64,000 bases of DNA from Turnera subulata (GCA_028386065.3 JAKUCV010001557.1:144136-208135), one strand, 5' to 3'. Numbered from the stretch's first letter, positions 30,734-42,990 are shown. A program made the numbers and translations. The notes: generated from the letters alone by a model not told the origin.

Positions 30734-33700
30734 TGTAACGGCCCGATTTTTTGTCAATTAATTTTTACAGAATTTTCAAAGTTTTTGGTATTTAATTTCC
30801 ACATTAACCCTTGTGGAATTTCCGGGATTCTTGGTCAAGAAAATTATTACTCTTTTAATTTATTTTCCTTGGAAATATTAGATTTTAAGTTGGAATTGTT
30901 TGTTGTTTGGGTTTCGTTGAAATAAAACGTGATTCGGTGGGAAAACAAAGTTTGTTGTAGTTTTTATTTATACTACGTCGTTTTTGGGGAAAAGTAAAGA
31001 AAAAAAAAACGTTGACCGGTTAGGCGAGTTGACCGCGCCTAAGCCAAAACGAAACGACGTCGTTTTGGCTTAGGTGGGTCAAAACCCTAACCTTTCCCTT
31101 TTCTTTTCTTTTCTCTCCTCTCTCTCCTTTCTTTTTCTTTTCTCTTTCGCCGCCCACGAGCTTCCTCCCGACTTCCTCTCTGCACGACTTCTCTCTCCCA
31201 ATCGCTTACACCCGATTTCTCTTCCTCTCTTCTTTGTCTTCTTTTTCTTCCCTTACTTTTCTTCTCCTTCTCTGCCCAACTCTAACTCTTCTCCTCTCGC
31301 CCTTTTGCGGCCACCATCCGTTCTTCTTCTTTGTGGAGCCGCCGCCACCATAGAAGGACGGGGCTGCTGTTCGTGGCTTTAATTGGAGGCAGGGGCTTGC
31401 GAGGCCGACGCAGGACGGGTGCGACTGGACCCGAGTTTGGCCATGATGAGTAGTTGCCGTCGCCATCGTCTTCACTGCCGGGTAAGTACCGCGGCGCCTT
31501 CCTTTTCTTTTTCCGACCTGTGGTGTTATACTGATTCGTTCTGGGTTGTGTTTGTTGTTGGATGCGTTGATGAGCATCGGGTATTTGGTTGCTGCCAGAT
31601 TTGGTTATGCGTGTTGCTGGGTTGTTGGGTTGTTGTGTAGTCGGTGCTGGGTTTGTGATGTCGGTGCTGTTGCTGTGGTTGCTGTGGCGGGCCTTTGTCA
31701 AGCAGCAGGGTTCTTGGCTTGGGTTTGGATTCTGGTGAATCCAATACAGGGTTGTCTGGATTCCATTCTTCCGGTAAGTTGCTCCAGCGACCTGGATTCT
31801 TGGTTCTTGTGTTCGTTAATAGGTTGTATTGAGTTGAATGTCGATTTGTGTTCGTTTCTGGGTTTGGACAGATTACTGTGGTATTTTCCGGCGAGGTCTT
31901 GACCGGAATCCGACGAGACGTGTACTGTTCCGACGAGCTCAGGAATTTTGCGGCGAGGCTCGGGATTTCCCGGCAAGACATAACTTCTTTTCCGGCATTT
32001 AACGGTATTCCCTCGATGTGTAATTTGATGTTTTTTTTAAACTCATTCGTGGCATGTAATAATTAATGTAATTATAATTGTGTATCGAAAATTGAAGTTA
32101 TTTAGTGGAATACCGGGGTGCGGGGCTGTGAGTGTGTATAACCGGGAACTTACCGACACGGGTAGAACCATAGGCCGGGAACAGTTGGGCTCGGGTTGAC
32201 CTTAGAAAGGTTTTAGGAAACCGGGCCCGGCCAAATATTTAACCTGTGAATAGTTTTTGGATTTGAGTAACGGGCTTTGAGCCCAATTTTATACTTAGTG
32301 ATGATGGACCTTAAAATATGGGCTTGAGGCCCGAGGACATAATTGATAACCTTTGGACTTGGGTAACGGGCTTTAAGCCCCACTTCATAATGGGCTTTAG
32401 GCCCGGGATTCGGTTTTGGACTTAGAAGGGTTTTAGGCCCAATGACTAATATGGATGTGGGCTTTAGGCCCAATGTTGTATTTTGGAGATTTGGGATAAT
32501 ACACTCTAGGCCCAATTGACTACAATCAGAGTTAAGTACGGAACTTGGGATTTGAGTTGTTGGGATTTAGACCCTGATCTTTAGTAACGGGCTTAGTGTC
32601 ACGGGTTTGACTCGAGGTCATGTTATTAATATGCATTTACTCAATTGCCATGAATAAACTTCTTATATGAGGTGTGTATTCGTAGGACGTTTTGGACATA
32701 GGAATGTTAAGGTGGAATGAGCTTCGGCTTCCGAGACATTTAATATGGCCCAGGTGAGGACTTATAAACCTTTGTATGCATTACTGCCTACAATGCTCGG
32801 TTAATTGTCTTGGAGCATAAAGTGGTGTTATTTGTTTGGTCTTTAATGCTGTATGCATGCTTGCCTGTTGTGCTGTTGTTGTTATTTGCAAAGTGAACTA
32901 TGTTGATGTTACCTATGACATGGTGTGCCTGATTATGTGGCCTGTTTGTCTGATGTGATGTATTGTGCCTGTCTAGTATGACTTGTTTGGTTATGATAAA
33001 CACATGAGATATAGATTTGTGGTTGTGTGGTGGACTATGGGCTGGGGCCCGGATCTGAGATTAAGATATTAAATCCACACAACGATGTTTGACAATAACG
33101 TATGGTACAACTCTTAAAGAATAAATGAGAATAACGAATTATAATAAAGTCTATTGTGGGGCTGTTGACCGGTTGGTTCGAGCTTGAAGTAATACCCCTC
33201 GGGATGGCATGCGGGTTTGCATGTGGGCCTGCGATGGCCGGTTCTACCTCCCTCTTTCTATCTCCCCCTTTCTACCTCCCTCTTTTTCTCTCTGTCTCTC
33301 TCTCTATGGATATGTTTGGGCTTCGTGCCTGTTTTATTTGGGCTTACGCCTGGTTGTCTCATGAGACGGGACCGAGCTCGACGCACACAGTAGAGGGCCC
33401 TAATAAAATACTTAACCTTAATCACAAAGATAATAATATAAGTAATGACAAGTGATGGTATGTAGTCTGATAATGTCTTGCTCTGTGTATTGAGGTTGTT
33501 GTTGTTTGATGCCGGTGTAATTGTAGTTGATTTGTATTGTATATTATTGGTTTATTTGTCCGCGGTGAGACAGTGGTTGGTCTCACCCCCTCACAGTTTT
33601 CCACAGGTTAGCTGATCGATGATCAGAAAAGCATATCAGCAGGTGGCGGTGCTTTCCTCTCCTCGGGTCGGATCCATAGAGTTCACTGCATACATGTTGT

Positions 33701-33937
33701 CATGTGTTTAGTCTTCCGCTGCGTACTCATTTGTTGTGTAATTTATTTGTATAATTGTTCATTGATTATGTTGTTGATATTGTATCCCGGGAAGAAGGGC
33801 ATTTTGGTCACTTCACATGCTATACATTCCTTAATGGGTAATTTGGGATACGGGTGTCCCGGGAATGATAAGGGCAATTTGGTCAATCTATAATTAATTT
33901 ATAACTTATATTAATAAATTGGGACACGGGCGTTTCA
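30734..33937 (+). repeat. 3' LTR of the 7.8-kb element
   Basis: 3204 bp, highly similar to the 5' LTR with scattered substitutions and a few small indels (for example 31913-31945). The palindromic GGGCTTTAGGCCC cluster is at 32267-32475. The divergence between the two LTRs shows that the insertion is not brand new. Confidence 0.92.
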
Positions 33938-33942
33938 CGCCA

Positions 33943-34620
33943 TCCTCCATCGATCTGGTGCTACGCCTTAAAGGCTGTGTTTGCACCTGCATGCCATTGG
34001 GTGAGACCTGCGTCTGAGACCCATCTTGAAAGACCATAGTTCTTGTACAAGGCCTCCTTGGGCGCTTTAATGGTGGTGATGTACTTTGACTTGGTGGAGG
34101 GCGTGGTTGAACTGGACGAGCTAAGATAATTCAGAAGAAGTCAGTACAAGCATGTTTTAGGAATGTTAATTTCAAATGCGAATTTAAGAACTTGAGGCAA
34201 AACTTGAGGGCTTCACAGCAGGTAATGTAGTTTGCCTACTTTATGCCATAAGAGGCTCTCCACTGTCTAGGACTTGCTTCTGAGATCCATCTCCATAAAC
34301 CATAGTTCTTGTGCAAGGCCTCCTTGGCCGCTGTATTGGTGGTGATGTACATTGCCTTGAAGGAGGATGGCGAGAATTACCTGAGGAATTGGCAGGAGGT
34401 GATGTTGTTTAACTTATTTCAATTATAGGTGGCTCTCCACTGTCTGGCAGTTGCTTCTGAGATCCATCGCCATACACCAAAGTTCTTGTACAAGGCCTCC
34501 TTGGCCGCTTGATTGATGGTGAGGTATGCTGCGCTCCTCCACCTATCATGAGCATAATGCAAGCCAAGAATTAACATACTTGAAGGGTATCTTAAAACCA
34601 AAGTAAACAAGAGATTTACC
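33943..34620 (-). pseudogene. MULE transposase C-terminal region with triplicated module
   Basis: The minus strand continues the transposase gene broken by the LTR element. Three related modules at about 34001-34084, 34269-34351 and 34446-34529 each contain the complement of CAAGGCCTCCTTGG and encode RPRRPCTRTMV(Y/F)xDGSQ-like peptides. The module nearest the insertion forms an exon with an acceptor near 34121. Exon borders of the other two are unclear. Position matches the variable proline-rich tail of MURA proteins. Confidence 0.6.
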
Positions 34621-35036
34621 CCCGTTACCTGCTGCAGTCACATTTGAAGCACTCTGGGACACGCTAATCCTGTGATTCCTAGGACTACGCCTAACAGTTG
34701 GGCCACAATTAAGTGAGCCTACCACATATCAATGACAGTAAATGTGAACATGGTAATTCTGCATATTACATAGAAGGGGAAAGCAAAGTAGATTATTAAA
34801 ACCTGCGGGTTGAACAATAGGTGATGCATTCTGGAACGCCGCAAATGACATAGGAGGTGAACCAGTGTCATTCAGCAAGGTCCTTGTCTGCTTCCTTTTT
34901 GGAATTTGCCCCACCTCAAAGCCTGGTGTCACATTCTGGTTGTTGGAAGTTGCATTATTGCCTTGTTGTGCAACATTCTTGAATCAATATGTGACAGCAG
35001 CATCAAATGAGTAACCTTTTGAACATTCAGTACACA
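34621..35036 (-). pseudogene. MULE transposase introns and C-terminal exon remnants
   Basis: Probable mixture of introns and short exons between the zinc knuckle exon and the triplicated module. The frame near 34729-34932 (PIVQPAGFNN) may be an exon. No confident borders. Confidence 0.4.
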
Positions 35037-36743
35037 TTACATAATCATAGTACAGAAGGAGCTCACCTTCTTACAACCTGACTTGGTATGCCCGCGTTCA
35101 CGACAGATGGAGCAGTGCATAATAGCGCCCTTCCTGGTCATTTTTGTCCCTTTTCCTTGTTCCCAGAATTCTACTATGCGCTTGAAGCTTGGTCTTCCAG
35201 GCTTTCTGGCCGTAATTATGGGGGCTTGAAGTGGAGGTCTACCACTTTCTTCCCAGAATTTCTTTCCAGGTACAGCTTGGATTGCTGTCTCATACGTATG
35301 CTCATACATTGACCTCTTATACCATTTGGAAATGTATGCACCAAAGATAGCTTCTTTGCACCAATGATGCACATTGCATGTGCGCATGGGATACCAGTGA
35401 GGTCCCAAGACCTACATATACAACTGTGTTCATCCATTTTGACTACATATGTATCTCCAAGTGCATCAGTTACTTCCCACCCTTTGTCAGCATTGAAAAC
35501 TATCCTCATCTTCAATGCTTGGTATCTATTGTCCCCCAACTCCCGCCTTATGTTCAGCCCAAGGCCTTCTTTGAATGTCTCAACATGTCCTCTTCGTTCA
35601 GCATTCCTAACCATTACTTGTGTCCTGATTTCCTCCATCATGGATATTATGCTTTTGAAATGCGCATCCATAATGAAACCATTGAAGGTTTCACACAAGT
35701 TGTTGTCTATGATATCGCTCTTCGCATGTGTTTGCTGGAATGCCCTGCACCAATTCCTGTTGTCCACCCTTAGAAAGTCCTCTTTTGCACTAGCTTTTAG
35801 TCGCCCAAGCTTCTCAAGCTCTGCTCTATAGTCATATTCATTACTAGCTTTGCATGTCATCCAAAACTGTCTATGCAGATCTTCTCCATGATGCTTCCTT
35901 CTCCATTTTGCGAAAATATGTCGAGCACACCGCCTGTGCTCAGCATTAGGAGTTAAGTCCCTAATTGCAACACATAATCCCTGTAAATTAGCAACAAACA
36001 TGAGTACAATAATGCAATGAGGTAATGACTCATACAATACTTCTTCAAATTAAATGAACTAGAACACATACCTTTTGTTGATCGGATACAAATGTAATGC
36101 CCGCTCCTCCTCCATGACTTAGCCCTAAATCTTCAATCAACCATGACAGAAACCAAGACCAGCTTTCCATGTTTTCCCTTATCACAACCGCCCAAACAAT
36201 AGGAAACATCTGATTATTCGCGTCTCTGCCCACGGCTGCAAGTAATTGCCCTTCCAAAGGCCCTTTCAGGAAGCATCCATCCAAGCCTATGATAAGCCTA
36301 CAACTTTTGAAGCCTTCCTTAAGAGCATGGAAACAAACATACATTTGCCTAAACACACCATTAGAAGATTCCACCTGAATGGAGCTGCTAGGATTTGATT
36401 TTCTCAATGTCGCTGCATAATTCTCCAACATGGCAAATTCTTCCTGGTGGTTTCCTTCAAACACCCTCATAATTTCTGCCCTAGCCCAAGAAGACTGATT
36501 TTTTGTCACATTCACGTCAAAATCCTTAAATCCTCCTTCACGAATGTCAGTTGGCCTCAAACTCTGGGCGCTCCTTTCTCTGGTCTTCACTAGATGCTGA
36601 GCCAAATACTTGTATGTTATGAGGCTGTTGGAAAATGCTACCTCACAGCTGTGAACAGGGTGGTAGGTTTTCACACACCATGTGCCTGTACAGTCGTATG
36701 GTGAAGCCCAAAGGTGCCACTCACATGATGGATCTTTGCACAC
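35037..36743 (-). pseudogene. MULE transposase catalytic core, SWIM and zinc knuckle
   Basis: Domains in order: the MULE core with LIIGLDGCFLKG (first catalytic Asp) and ITFVSDQQK (second Asp), an intron with GT/AG borders (36038-36074 region), then GLCVAIRDLTPNAEHRRCAR with the conserved C/H motif, and NNLCETFNGF (likely third acidic residue). A SWIM finger follows, CICRSWDLTGIPCAHAM. A one-base frameshift near 35355 is needed to reach RPPLQAPIITARKPGRP and the zinc knuckle CSICRERGHTKSGC, which ends at a splice donor (AAG|GTGAGC). Catalytic residues survive, but the frameshift breaks the protein. Confidence 0.88.
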
Positions 36744-38113
36744 ACCCTAGAGGCGGATCTTGTCTTTGTGAGGAAATTTTATGTCTCTGTGTTCACTGAT
36801 TGCAATCTCTCCTGCCGCCTTCTTTATTTGCTTTTCACTCTCAAAAACCATTCCAGTTATAATAACCAATGGTGCATTCACTGGGTCATACCTTGGCAAA
36901 CCACTCAATCTCCTACTCGCTTCATGATCATGACACCGCCCCTCATCATGACCAGCATTCTCGTGAGCATTCTCTACTCCAGCATTCTCTTGAGCATTCT
37001 CCACACTAGAAGAAACATTATCTTCTGAGCCATCTTCATCATCATCAGAATCAGTTTCTTCAATGCTAATGTCATCGTCAGAGTTGAAGTATACCTCCTT
37101 ACCAGATTCCACATGTAGGTCATTACCAATTATACCCTCTTCCTTATCTTCAATATCTACCACATGCTCACCATTACTCTCTGCACTGGTCCCCACTCCT
37201 GTTGTCCCTTGTGAGCCCACATGAGGCCCCATTTCTGCAGCCCAAAGTGAGCCCGCATCAGGCCCCACATGAGCCCCATTAGAGTCATTGGGACCCATAG
37301 CCCCTTTACCCATTTTCTCTTTTCTATGCTTTTCCTTCACCTCCTTAGTAACTCTCCTACTTAGTTGTAACTCGAAATCATCATTGTCACTAAGGTAGGG
37401 AACCCCCATAAAATAATTCTGCCTCACGCCTTCATCATCAACATAATTCCCCTCCTCAACCTCAATTTGAGGCTCATTACGCATCTGCTCACCCCCAAGA
37501 ACATTAACAGCATTTGCATGCACATCAGCAGGATCGCCATCTCCACCCTTTCCTTCAACATTAACATCATTCAAAGCACTGGAAGATTGTGCCTTGTTGT
37601 TGCCCCCAGTCAGATCAATGACACCACTACCTCCGCCTGGAGCAAGGTTAAGAGCACCTCCTAATTTTGGTGGGTTGTCATCCAATTTAGTCACATCTCC
37701 GCCTTCTGAAAGCTTCTCCCCTTTAGAAAGCTTTTCGCAACAAGTTCAGGCCTCTCTGTTGATAGCAAAGGGTGGTCATGCTCAGAGTGCTCAACATAAA
37801 TCTCAACCTCAGCAACACAATAACACATGTCCAGAAAAGCCCCAAACTTCACAACTGTATCTTCCAACAACTCTGGGACAATCATGCACCACCTATCAGG
37901 CTTCACTGATCTATACCATATCTTCGATGAATTTGTATACCCAATCACCTCACATATATTAATTAGAGTACGATAACATACACGGTCTACCTAGAAGACA
38001 TCCTCGTGGACTTGCCCCCTTTCATACCTCTACTCTCCAGAAGGGCCCGATTCGAAAATCAACTCCCCGCCAATATAGTACTTCAACACATAGTAATCGG
38101 AATTCTCTGCCAT
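36744..38113 (-). pseudogene. MULE transposase N-terminal region
   Basis: The ATG at 38113 starts MAENSDYYVLKYYIGGELIF, the conserved MULE N-terminal module, which goes on through VEIYVEHSEHDHPL near 37790. Two in-frame stops (about 38029 and 37990) and a frameshift near 37725 interrupt it. The next part is an acidic low-complexity linker (EETDSDDDEDGSEDN). A TAG at 36747-36749 then separates it, in frame, from the catalytic region, which starts CKDPSCEWHLWAS. Together these breaks rule out a working protein. Confidence 0.8.
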
Positions 38114-38949
38114 ATTGCCTCCCTGCCAGGAGACAATGACCATGGAAAGAAACTAACTTTATAAAAATGAATGGAATATTGTGAATATATTAAAAATATA
38201 CAACCTTTACATTTATACATTTAAATATCTACACTCTGTCCAAGCAATTAAAAACTATGCATTTCTGTAAAAAAAAAAAATTGCTCACACATAAAGGCCA
38301 GCAACAACCTACCTCAGATTCTTCACTATTCTTCGCTATCTGTCACTGTATCCAAGCTGGACCACCTATCCACATTAAAGACAAGGTTACGGTCAATCGT
38401 TTGAACCCCACGCCTTTAAAAAAGGCAGATAGTCAGAACTATAATAAAACCTACCTGGCAGATGCAACCACCACACCACAATTAGACAACTATAGCCAGG
38501 CTCAATGTGAGAGGGTAGAAGCTTTTATGAAGGAAGCCCAGCAAAAACAACCCACCGTCCGTCGACGAAGAGCTGGAGACAACAAAGGAGATTCAGGCTA
38601 CATTTCCCACCGCACACCAGGAAATCGAGATGGCAAACAGTGAACTCTTCTCGGTGCCCCACCCCCAATTCGTCGCGGCAGTGAACAATTCGGAGATTTG
38701 AGTTTTAGGGTTCGCACCAACGGGTAAGAGGATGAACGAATTATAGTTTCTCTTCCCTAATTCCACATTACAGTTCACACCTGGAGGAATTGAGGTTTAG
38801 GGTCAGCGGGAACGAGTACAAGGATGAACGAATTAGGGTTTTCCTTCCCTAATTCGTCGCGACAATGAATGCCTGGGTTTTCCTAGGGTTAGAGGATTTG
38901 GGGTTAAAATGTCGGTGGGGTGCGGTGTTGTGTTTGTCCAATTTCCACG
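38114..38949 (-). other. 5' UTR and subterminal region of the MULE transposase
   Basis: No gene is supported. It contains two related blocks with GAACGAATTA...CTTCCCTAATTC (near 38734 and 38825) and an A-run at 38267. A plus-strand open frame at 38257-38643 has no recognisable features and is probably chance. Confidence 0.5.
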
Positions 38950-39266
38950 ATTTTTATTGTGTCGGTGGCTTTGGGGGTGTTTGGTTGCCCACTGTACCTG
39001 GGGTTAGTGGCCGATCCATTTCGTAAGGATCCGGGTCATGTTTAGCGAGGATCCGGGTTTAATGTGCTGGTCAAGGGCAAGTGGGACCCAGGCATTCCCG
39101 ACATCCAATTAATCTTTGACACGCGAAAAATCGGGCCCCATCCAAGCCGACGTGACAAACATTATGCAAATTCAAATTCAACAGTGACCAAAATCCAGCA
39201 ATTTCCCGGGAAGTGACCAAAATCAAATTGAGAAGCGAGTTAAGTGACCAAAGAAGCATTTAGGCC
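38950..39266 (-). repeat. right TIR of the MULE
   Basis: Inverted match to 24169-24473, ending AAGCATTTAGGCC before the target duplication. It contains the repeated word GTGACCAAA spaced through the outer 100 bp. Confidence 0.88.
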
Positions 39267-39275
39267 GTTTTCTCC

Positions 39276-39582
39276 AGTTAATAATTGATAAGATGTCATA
39301 TCAAACCTTATTAATCTAACGATGCACAATAGCACGGACAATAAAAAAATTACTTCTAAAGTTAGAATTCCTTTCTTCATTATCCTACCAACTTTTAAAC
39401 TTAGAATAATACTAGCTAACTCATCTCTCTCACCCTCGTCTATTATGCATTTGTCTTCTTATTCTTTTATTAAAAATTGTTCTTAGTCTATGTATAAATA
39501 GAAAGAATAAAGCAAAACACATTGCAATTCTAATATAAATGAGTTTTTGAACACATTGCAATTAATCGATATATATTCAATT
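39276..39582. other. displaced upstream flank of URED
   Basis: Before the MULE inserted, this sequence lay next to 24159, so it is the natural upstream region of URED on the minus strand, now 15 kb from the gene. AT-rich, no coding sequence. A plus-strand TATAAATA at about 39497 points the wrong way for URED. Confidence 0.6.
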
Positions 39583-40091
39583 CGTTATAAAATTAGGAGA
39601 TGAAATTCACTTATTGATTGAATAATACAAACTTGATCAAGATAATAATACAACCTTAATAGAAGTAATACACTTTTAATAGTAATAATACAACTTTGAT
39701 AATAATATAAACAAGGTGAATAATAAACTTAGATGGAGGGAGATGGAGAAGAGAGGTATATGAAAATGAAAAGAGAGTGAAGTTTATAGTGGGATGTAAG
39801 TGTATAAATCTGAAGGAATGAAGAGGTATTTATAGGTGAAAATGGGAGAATAAAAACAAATAAGAATGATTAATTTAATAAGATAAAATAAAAAAGGTAT
39901 TAGGTAAAGGAAGATGGTAATAAGATTAGGACAAATGGAATTGTGGAGGGTAAATGGCCAAAGGGATGAATCCAATTGGAAGTTAGGTGTTGGGGTAAAA
40001 TATTTACCAGGTGGATAAATTCGGGTATGATAAAAATAAATTTTACTAGATGGTAACAATGGCATTCACCATAATTTATTTATTTATGACA
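39583..40091 (-). repeat. 3' LTR of copia copy 2
   Basis: Begins CGTTATAAAATTAGGAG (TG mutated to CG) and ends TTATTTATGACA. It is followed by CTCCTCCTTG, the polypurine tract on the minus strand. Similar throughout to 13105-13600. Confidence 0.85.
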
Positions 40092-40220
40092 CTCCTCCTT
40101 GAATGTCATTACACCTTAGATACAATATGCTTTGGAAGAATTGCCTCATTAAAAACCTTACTAAGAAAAAACCCAGTGGGATAAAAACTTGGTGAAGAAA
40201 AAAAGAGTACAGTGCGTATT

Positions 40221-40600
40221 CTACTCCCCCTCATTTTGGTATCTCTTGGTATCTCTAACCCTCCATGAACCAATCTTCCTTATCAACTTTTCAAAAGTTG
40301 TAGTAGGAACTAATTTTGTAAATACATCTGCCAGATTGTTACTTGAACGAATCTTTGATGTATCCTCTCTCCAATTGGGCAATGCAGTTAGCATTATCCT
40401 TATATATCGTCGTTGGAACATCTTCCTCGTTGTCTAATTCACATGAATCTTGAATATGCAACACCATCGATCTTAGCCAACCACATTCTCGACTGACTTC
40501 ATGTGTGGCTACAACTTCTGCATTATTTGAAGAGATAGCAACAAAACTTTGTTTTTATGGTCGCCATGATACTTCATGTATCTACATGTGCTTTATGTGG
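40221..40600 (-). pseudogene. copia RNase H end, copy 2
   Basis: The minus frame ends SSNNLADVFTKLVPTTTFEK, the copia pol C-terminus, with a TAA-type stop near 40221. Upstream the RNase H region corresponds to 13846-14075 in copy 1, but its frame is shifted. Confidence 0.75.
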
Positions 40601-40775
40601 ATCAAATAAAAGACTTGCATATGCAAAACCAACTATATGTACTTTGGCTTCACAAGGTTAAAATAATTTCATATACCAAGATAATAGAATATGTATTTAT
40701 ATATTATATTCCAATATAAATATGTTAGAGCAAAATTATATCTTGCAAATAAATTTATAGCAAAAGCTTCATGCT

Positions 40776-41740
40776 TTAAGTTACTAGCAAGATAAATTGC
40801 ACTGCGATGTGGTACTTCAGGACCAATCTAATCTTTTCAAATTTTTTCATCTCAAACTTTTTCCTTAAATATAGCAGGGATATGGAAACTTCTTCAGGAG
40901 TTCTAATAGTATTTAGATCACAAATAAAAATAATAAAAAATTCACATATAGATGAGAAAACTACAGCAGTATCTAAATTATCAACATAAATAGCAATAAT
41001 AATAAATTCACGCATGTACCTCTTAAATTAAACACACAAAGCATTTGATATATGCAAGAATGATTATACTACATATACCCAAATTGATTTAAACTATGTA
41101 TAGATCTATTTAGTTTAATTGAGTATATATCCCGGGAATTTGTTACTTCAGACAACTTGATTCCTTCAAGGATTCTCATGTATATGTCATGACTTATGGA
41201 TCCATAAAAATAGGCTGTAATAGCATCCATTAGATGCACCTCTAGTTTTTCATATATTTCCAGACTTATCAAATACTAAAAAAAATACGTGCTTCCACCA
41301 CAGTGGAGTATATCTCCACATAATCAATATCAGGTCGTTGGGTAAAACATTAGGCGATAAGTCGTGCTTTATATTTCACTATTTCATTTTGTTCACTTCT
41401 TTTCTGTACAAATACCCATTTATAATCGATCGGTTTTACACCATCAGGTGTTGGGACTATAGGCCCAAAAACTTCTCGCTTCATGATCGAGTTTAACTCA
41501 GCCTTAATTGCATCTCTCCATTTTGGCCAATCATTTCTATGCCAGCATTCATCAATTGATTTGGGCTCATGATCCTCATTTCCTTTCAAAATATTTAGCG
41601 CTATATTATATGCAAAATTTCCATCGACGGTTATTTCACGTTTGCTCCATCTTGTTCCTGGAACAGTATAATTGATCGATATTTTATCATTTCCATTTAT
41701 TTTCAGGTACCTGAGTAACTTCTGGAATTTTATCAATTGC
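40776..41740 (-). pseudogene. copia reverse transcriptase, copy 2
   Basis: Better preserved than copy 1. In order: WRDAIKAELNSIMKREVFGP, PIDYKWVFVQK and YKARLIA; then MDAITAYFYGSISHDIYM; then IIIAIYVDN, where the family has YVDD. Stops and frameshifts separate the blocks. The second catalytic aspartate is replaced by asparagine, so the enzyme would be inactive even if the frame were intact. Confidence 0.85.
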
Positions 41741-42579
41741 GTTAGGAACCTCTTCTAGAGGATTTTCTTCTTTCTAAGGATTTTCAATTTAAACCTCTAC
41801 TTGAGGTCTTATTTTCTCGTTGGGGCCATCTTTTATCTTTGCTCTTTTTCTCTATCGAGAATTTTTATCTTTGGAACCGAGTGGTATTCCATGCTTCTGG
41901 CGTACTCTAGATTCATTTGCCTTCTTTGATTGTTCTTCAGGAACATCAATTCGAACAGGAGCATTTGCAATTGGTAAATAAGATTTGGTCACTCTATTTA
42001 AATCAATAAATGCGTCTGGCCACTGATTTAATAAATTTTTTTACAAATGAATTATCTTTTGAACTTCAGGTTCACACTAGTTTGTTCTAGGATCAAAACT
42101 AAATATTGATATAGCAATTCAATAATCTCTTGATTCAGCTACTTATTTTCTCCCCCTTAATGTTGGATATACACTTTCATCAAATTGACAACAAGCAAAT
42201 ATTAGTGTAAATGAATCTCTAGTTGATGGCTTTAATTATTTTATAACTGATGGAGATTCATACCTAACTTTTAGTCCTAATCTTCTTTGAGCATCCACTT
42301 TAGTTCCCTATAGTAGAACAATTGGTGCATAACCAAAGGTGGGAGATATTAGGTTCGTGACCATGAACCAATTGAATGGGGAGATTTTATGATAACTTGT
42401 TGGCCTGATGCGCACAAGTGGTGCTGCATGTAAAATAGCATATTCTCAAGCAGTAATTTCTCATTACAAATGGTTTTGTAAACAATTAAAAATATTCAAT
42501 AAACGATTCAACGAAATTGTTTTAGGTATGAACATAAGCTACAGGATGTTCACCATTATTTCCAATGATATATATTAAC

Positions 42580-42990
42580 CATTGAAGGAATACACTAGTA
42601 TTATCAAGACATATAGTCTAATAAAATAATTAGGAATGTGTACCCGCTATTGGCTTAATTATTAAAATAAGCGTGTAAAATGCCAAATTGCGTCTAATAA
42701 GCACACAATAGACTATCTAGTCGATGCATCAATTAAAACTATAAAATTACCTAAATGGTCAACATGGCGGGTTTTTTTGTCCATGTACATGTGTTTGAAT
42801 TATTTTCAAACTTACAGGTGATTCTAGGCTAACCTCATCAATAAGAAGGCCAGATATTTAATTTTCCTCCGCAGCAAGGAAGCACATGGAAATTTATTGA
42901 TTGTAAAAACTTCTGGTTTTTCAATGAATGACCAAATAAATTTTCAATAACTCTACGCATAATTATTGATCCGGGATGACCCAATCGGTC
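42580..42990 (-). pseudogene. copia pre-integrase/integrase start, copy 2
   Basis: Equivalent to 15880-16335 in copy 1, with the same GHPGSIIMRR-like pre-integrase start near 42965 and IDASTR-type core start near 42730. Frames are broken. Confidence 0.6.

Larger units (their letters stand above)
26100..33937 (+). mobile_element. gypsy-type LTR element with 3.2-kb LTRs, non-autonomous
   Basis: LTRs 26100-29307 (3208 bp) and 30734-33937 (3204 bp) both start TGTAACG and end GGGCGTTTCA. The 5-bp duplication CGCCA flanks the element (26095-26099, 33938-33942). The internal domain is only 1426 bp: a primer site TTGGTAGCGGAGC follows the first LTR and a purine tract AAGTGGGGTAGAA precedes the second. 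Terminal sequences resemble the Tekay-type gypsy elements. No gag or pol could be read, so it is a LARD-like or internally deleted form. It interrupts the transposase gene of the MULE close to an exon end. Confidence 0.93.
24169..39266 (-). mobile_element. Mutator-like element (MULE) next to URED, 15.1 kb with insert
   Basis: A perfect 9-bp duplication GTTTTCTCC lies at 24160-24168 and 39267-39275. Inside it the ends are inverted: GGCTAAAATG...TTTGGTCACT on the left and, reversed, GGCCTAAATG...TTTGGTCACT on the right. Homology continues about 300 bp inward. Nine-base TSDs and long TIRs define Mutator. It encodes a degraded MURA-type transposase (minus) and a GRF zinc finger gene (plus, convergent). 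A 7.84-kb LTR element is inserted, so the original length was about 7.3 kb. Confidence 0.95.

Noticed and set aside
35364..35831. 155-codon plus-strand open frame
   Set aside because: Antisense to the conserved SWIM/catalytic region of the MULE transposase.
38257..38643. 128-codon plus-strand open frame
   Set aside because: Lies over the 5' UTR of the MULE transposase on the opposite strand; no recognisable motif, homopolymer at its start.
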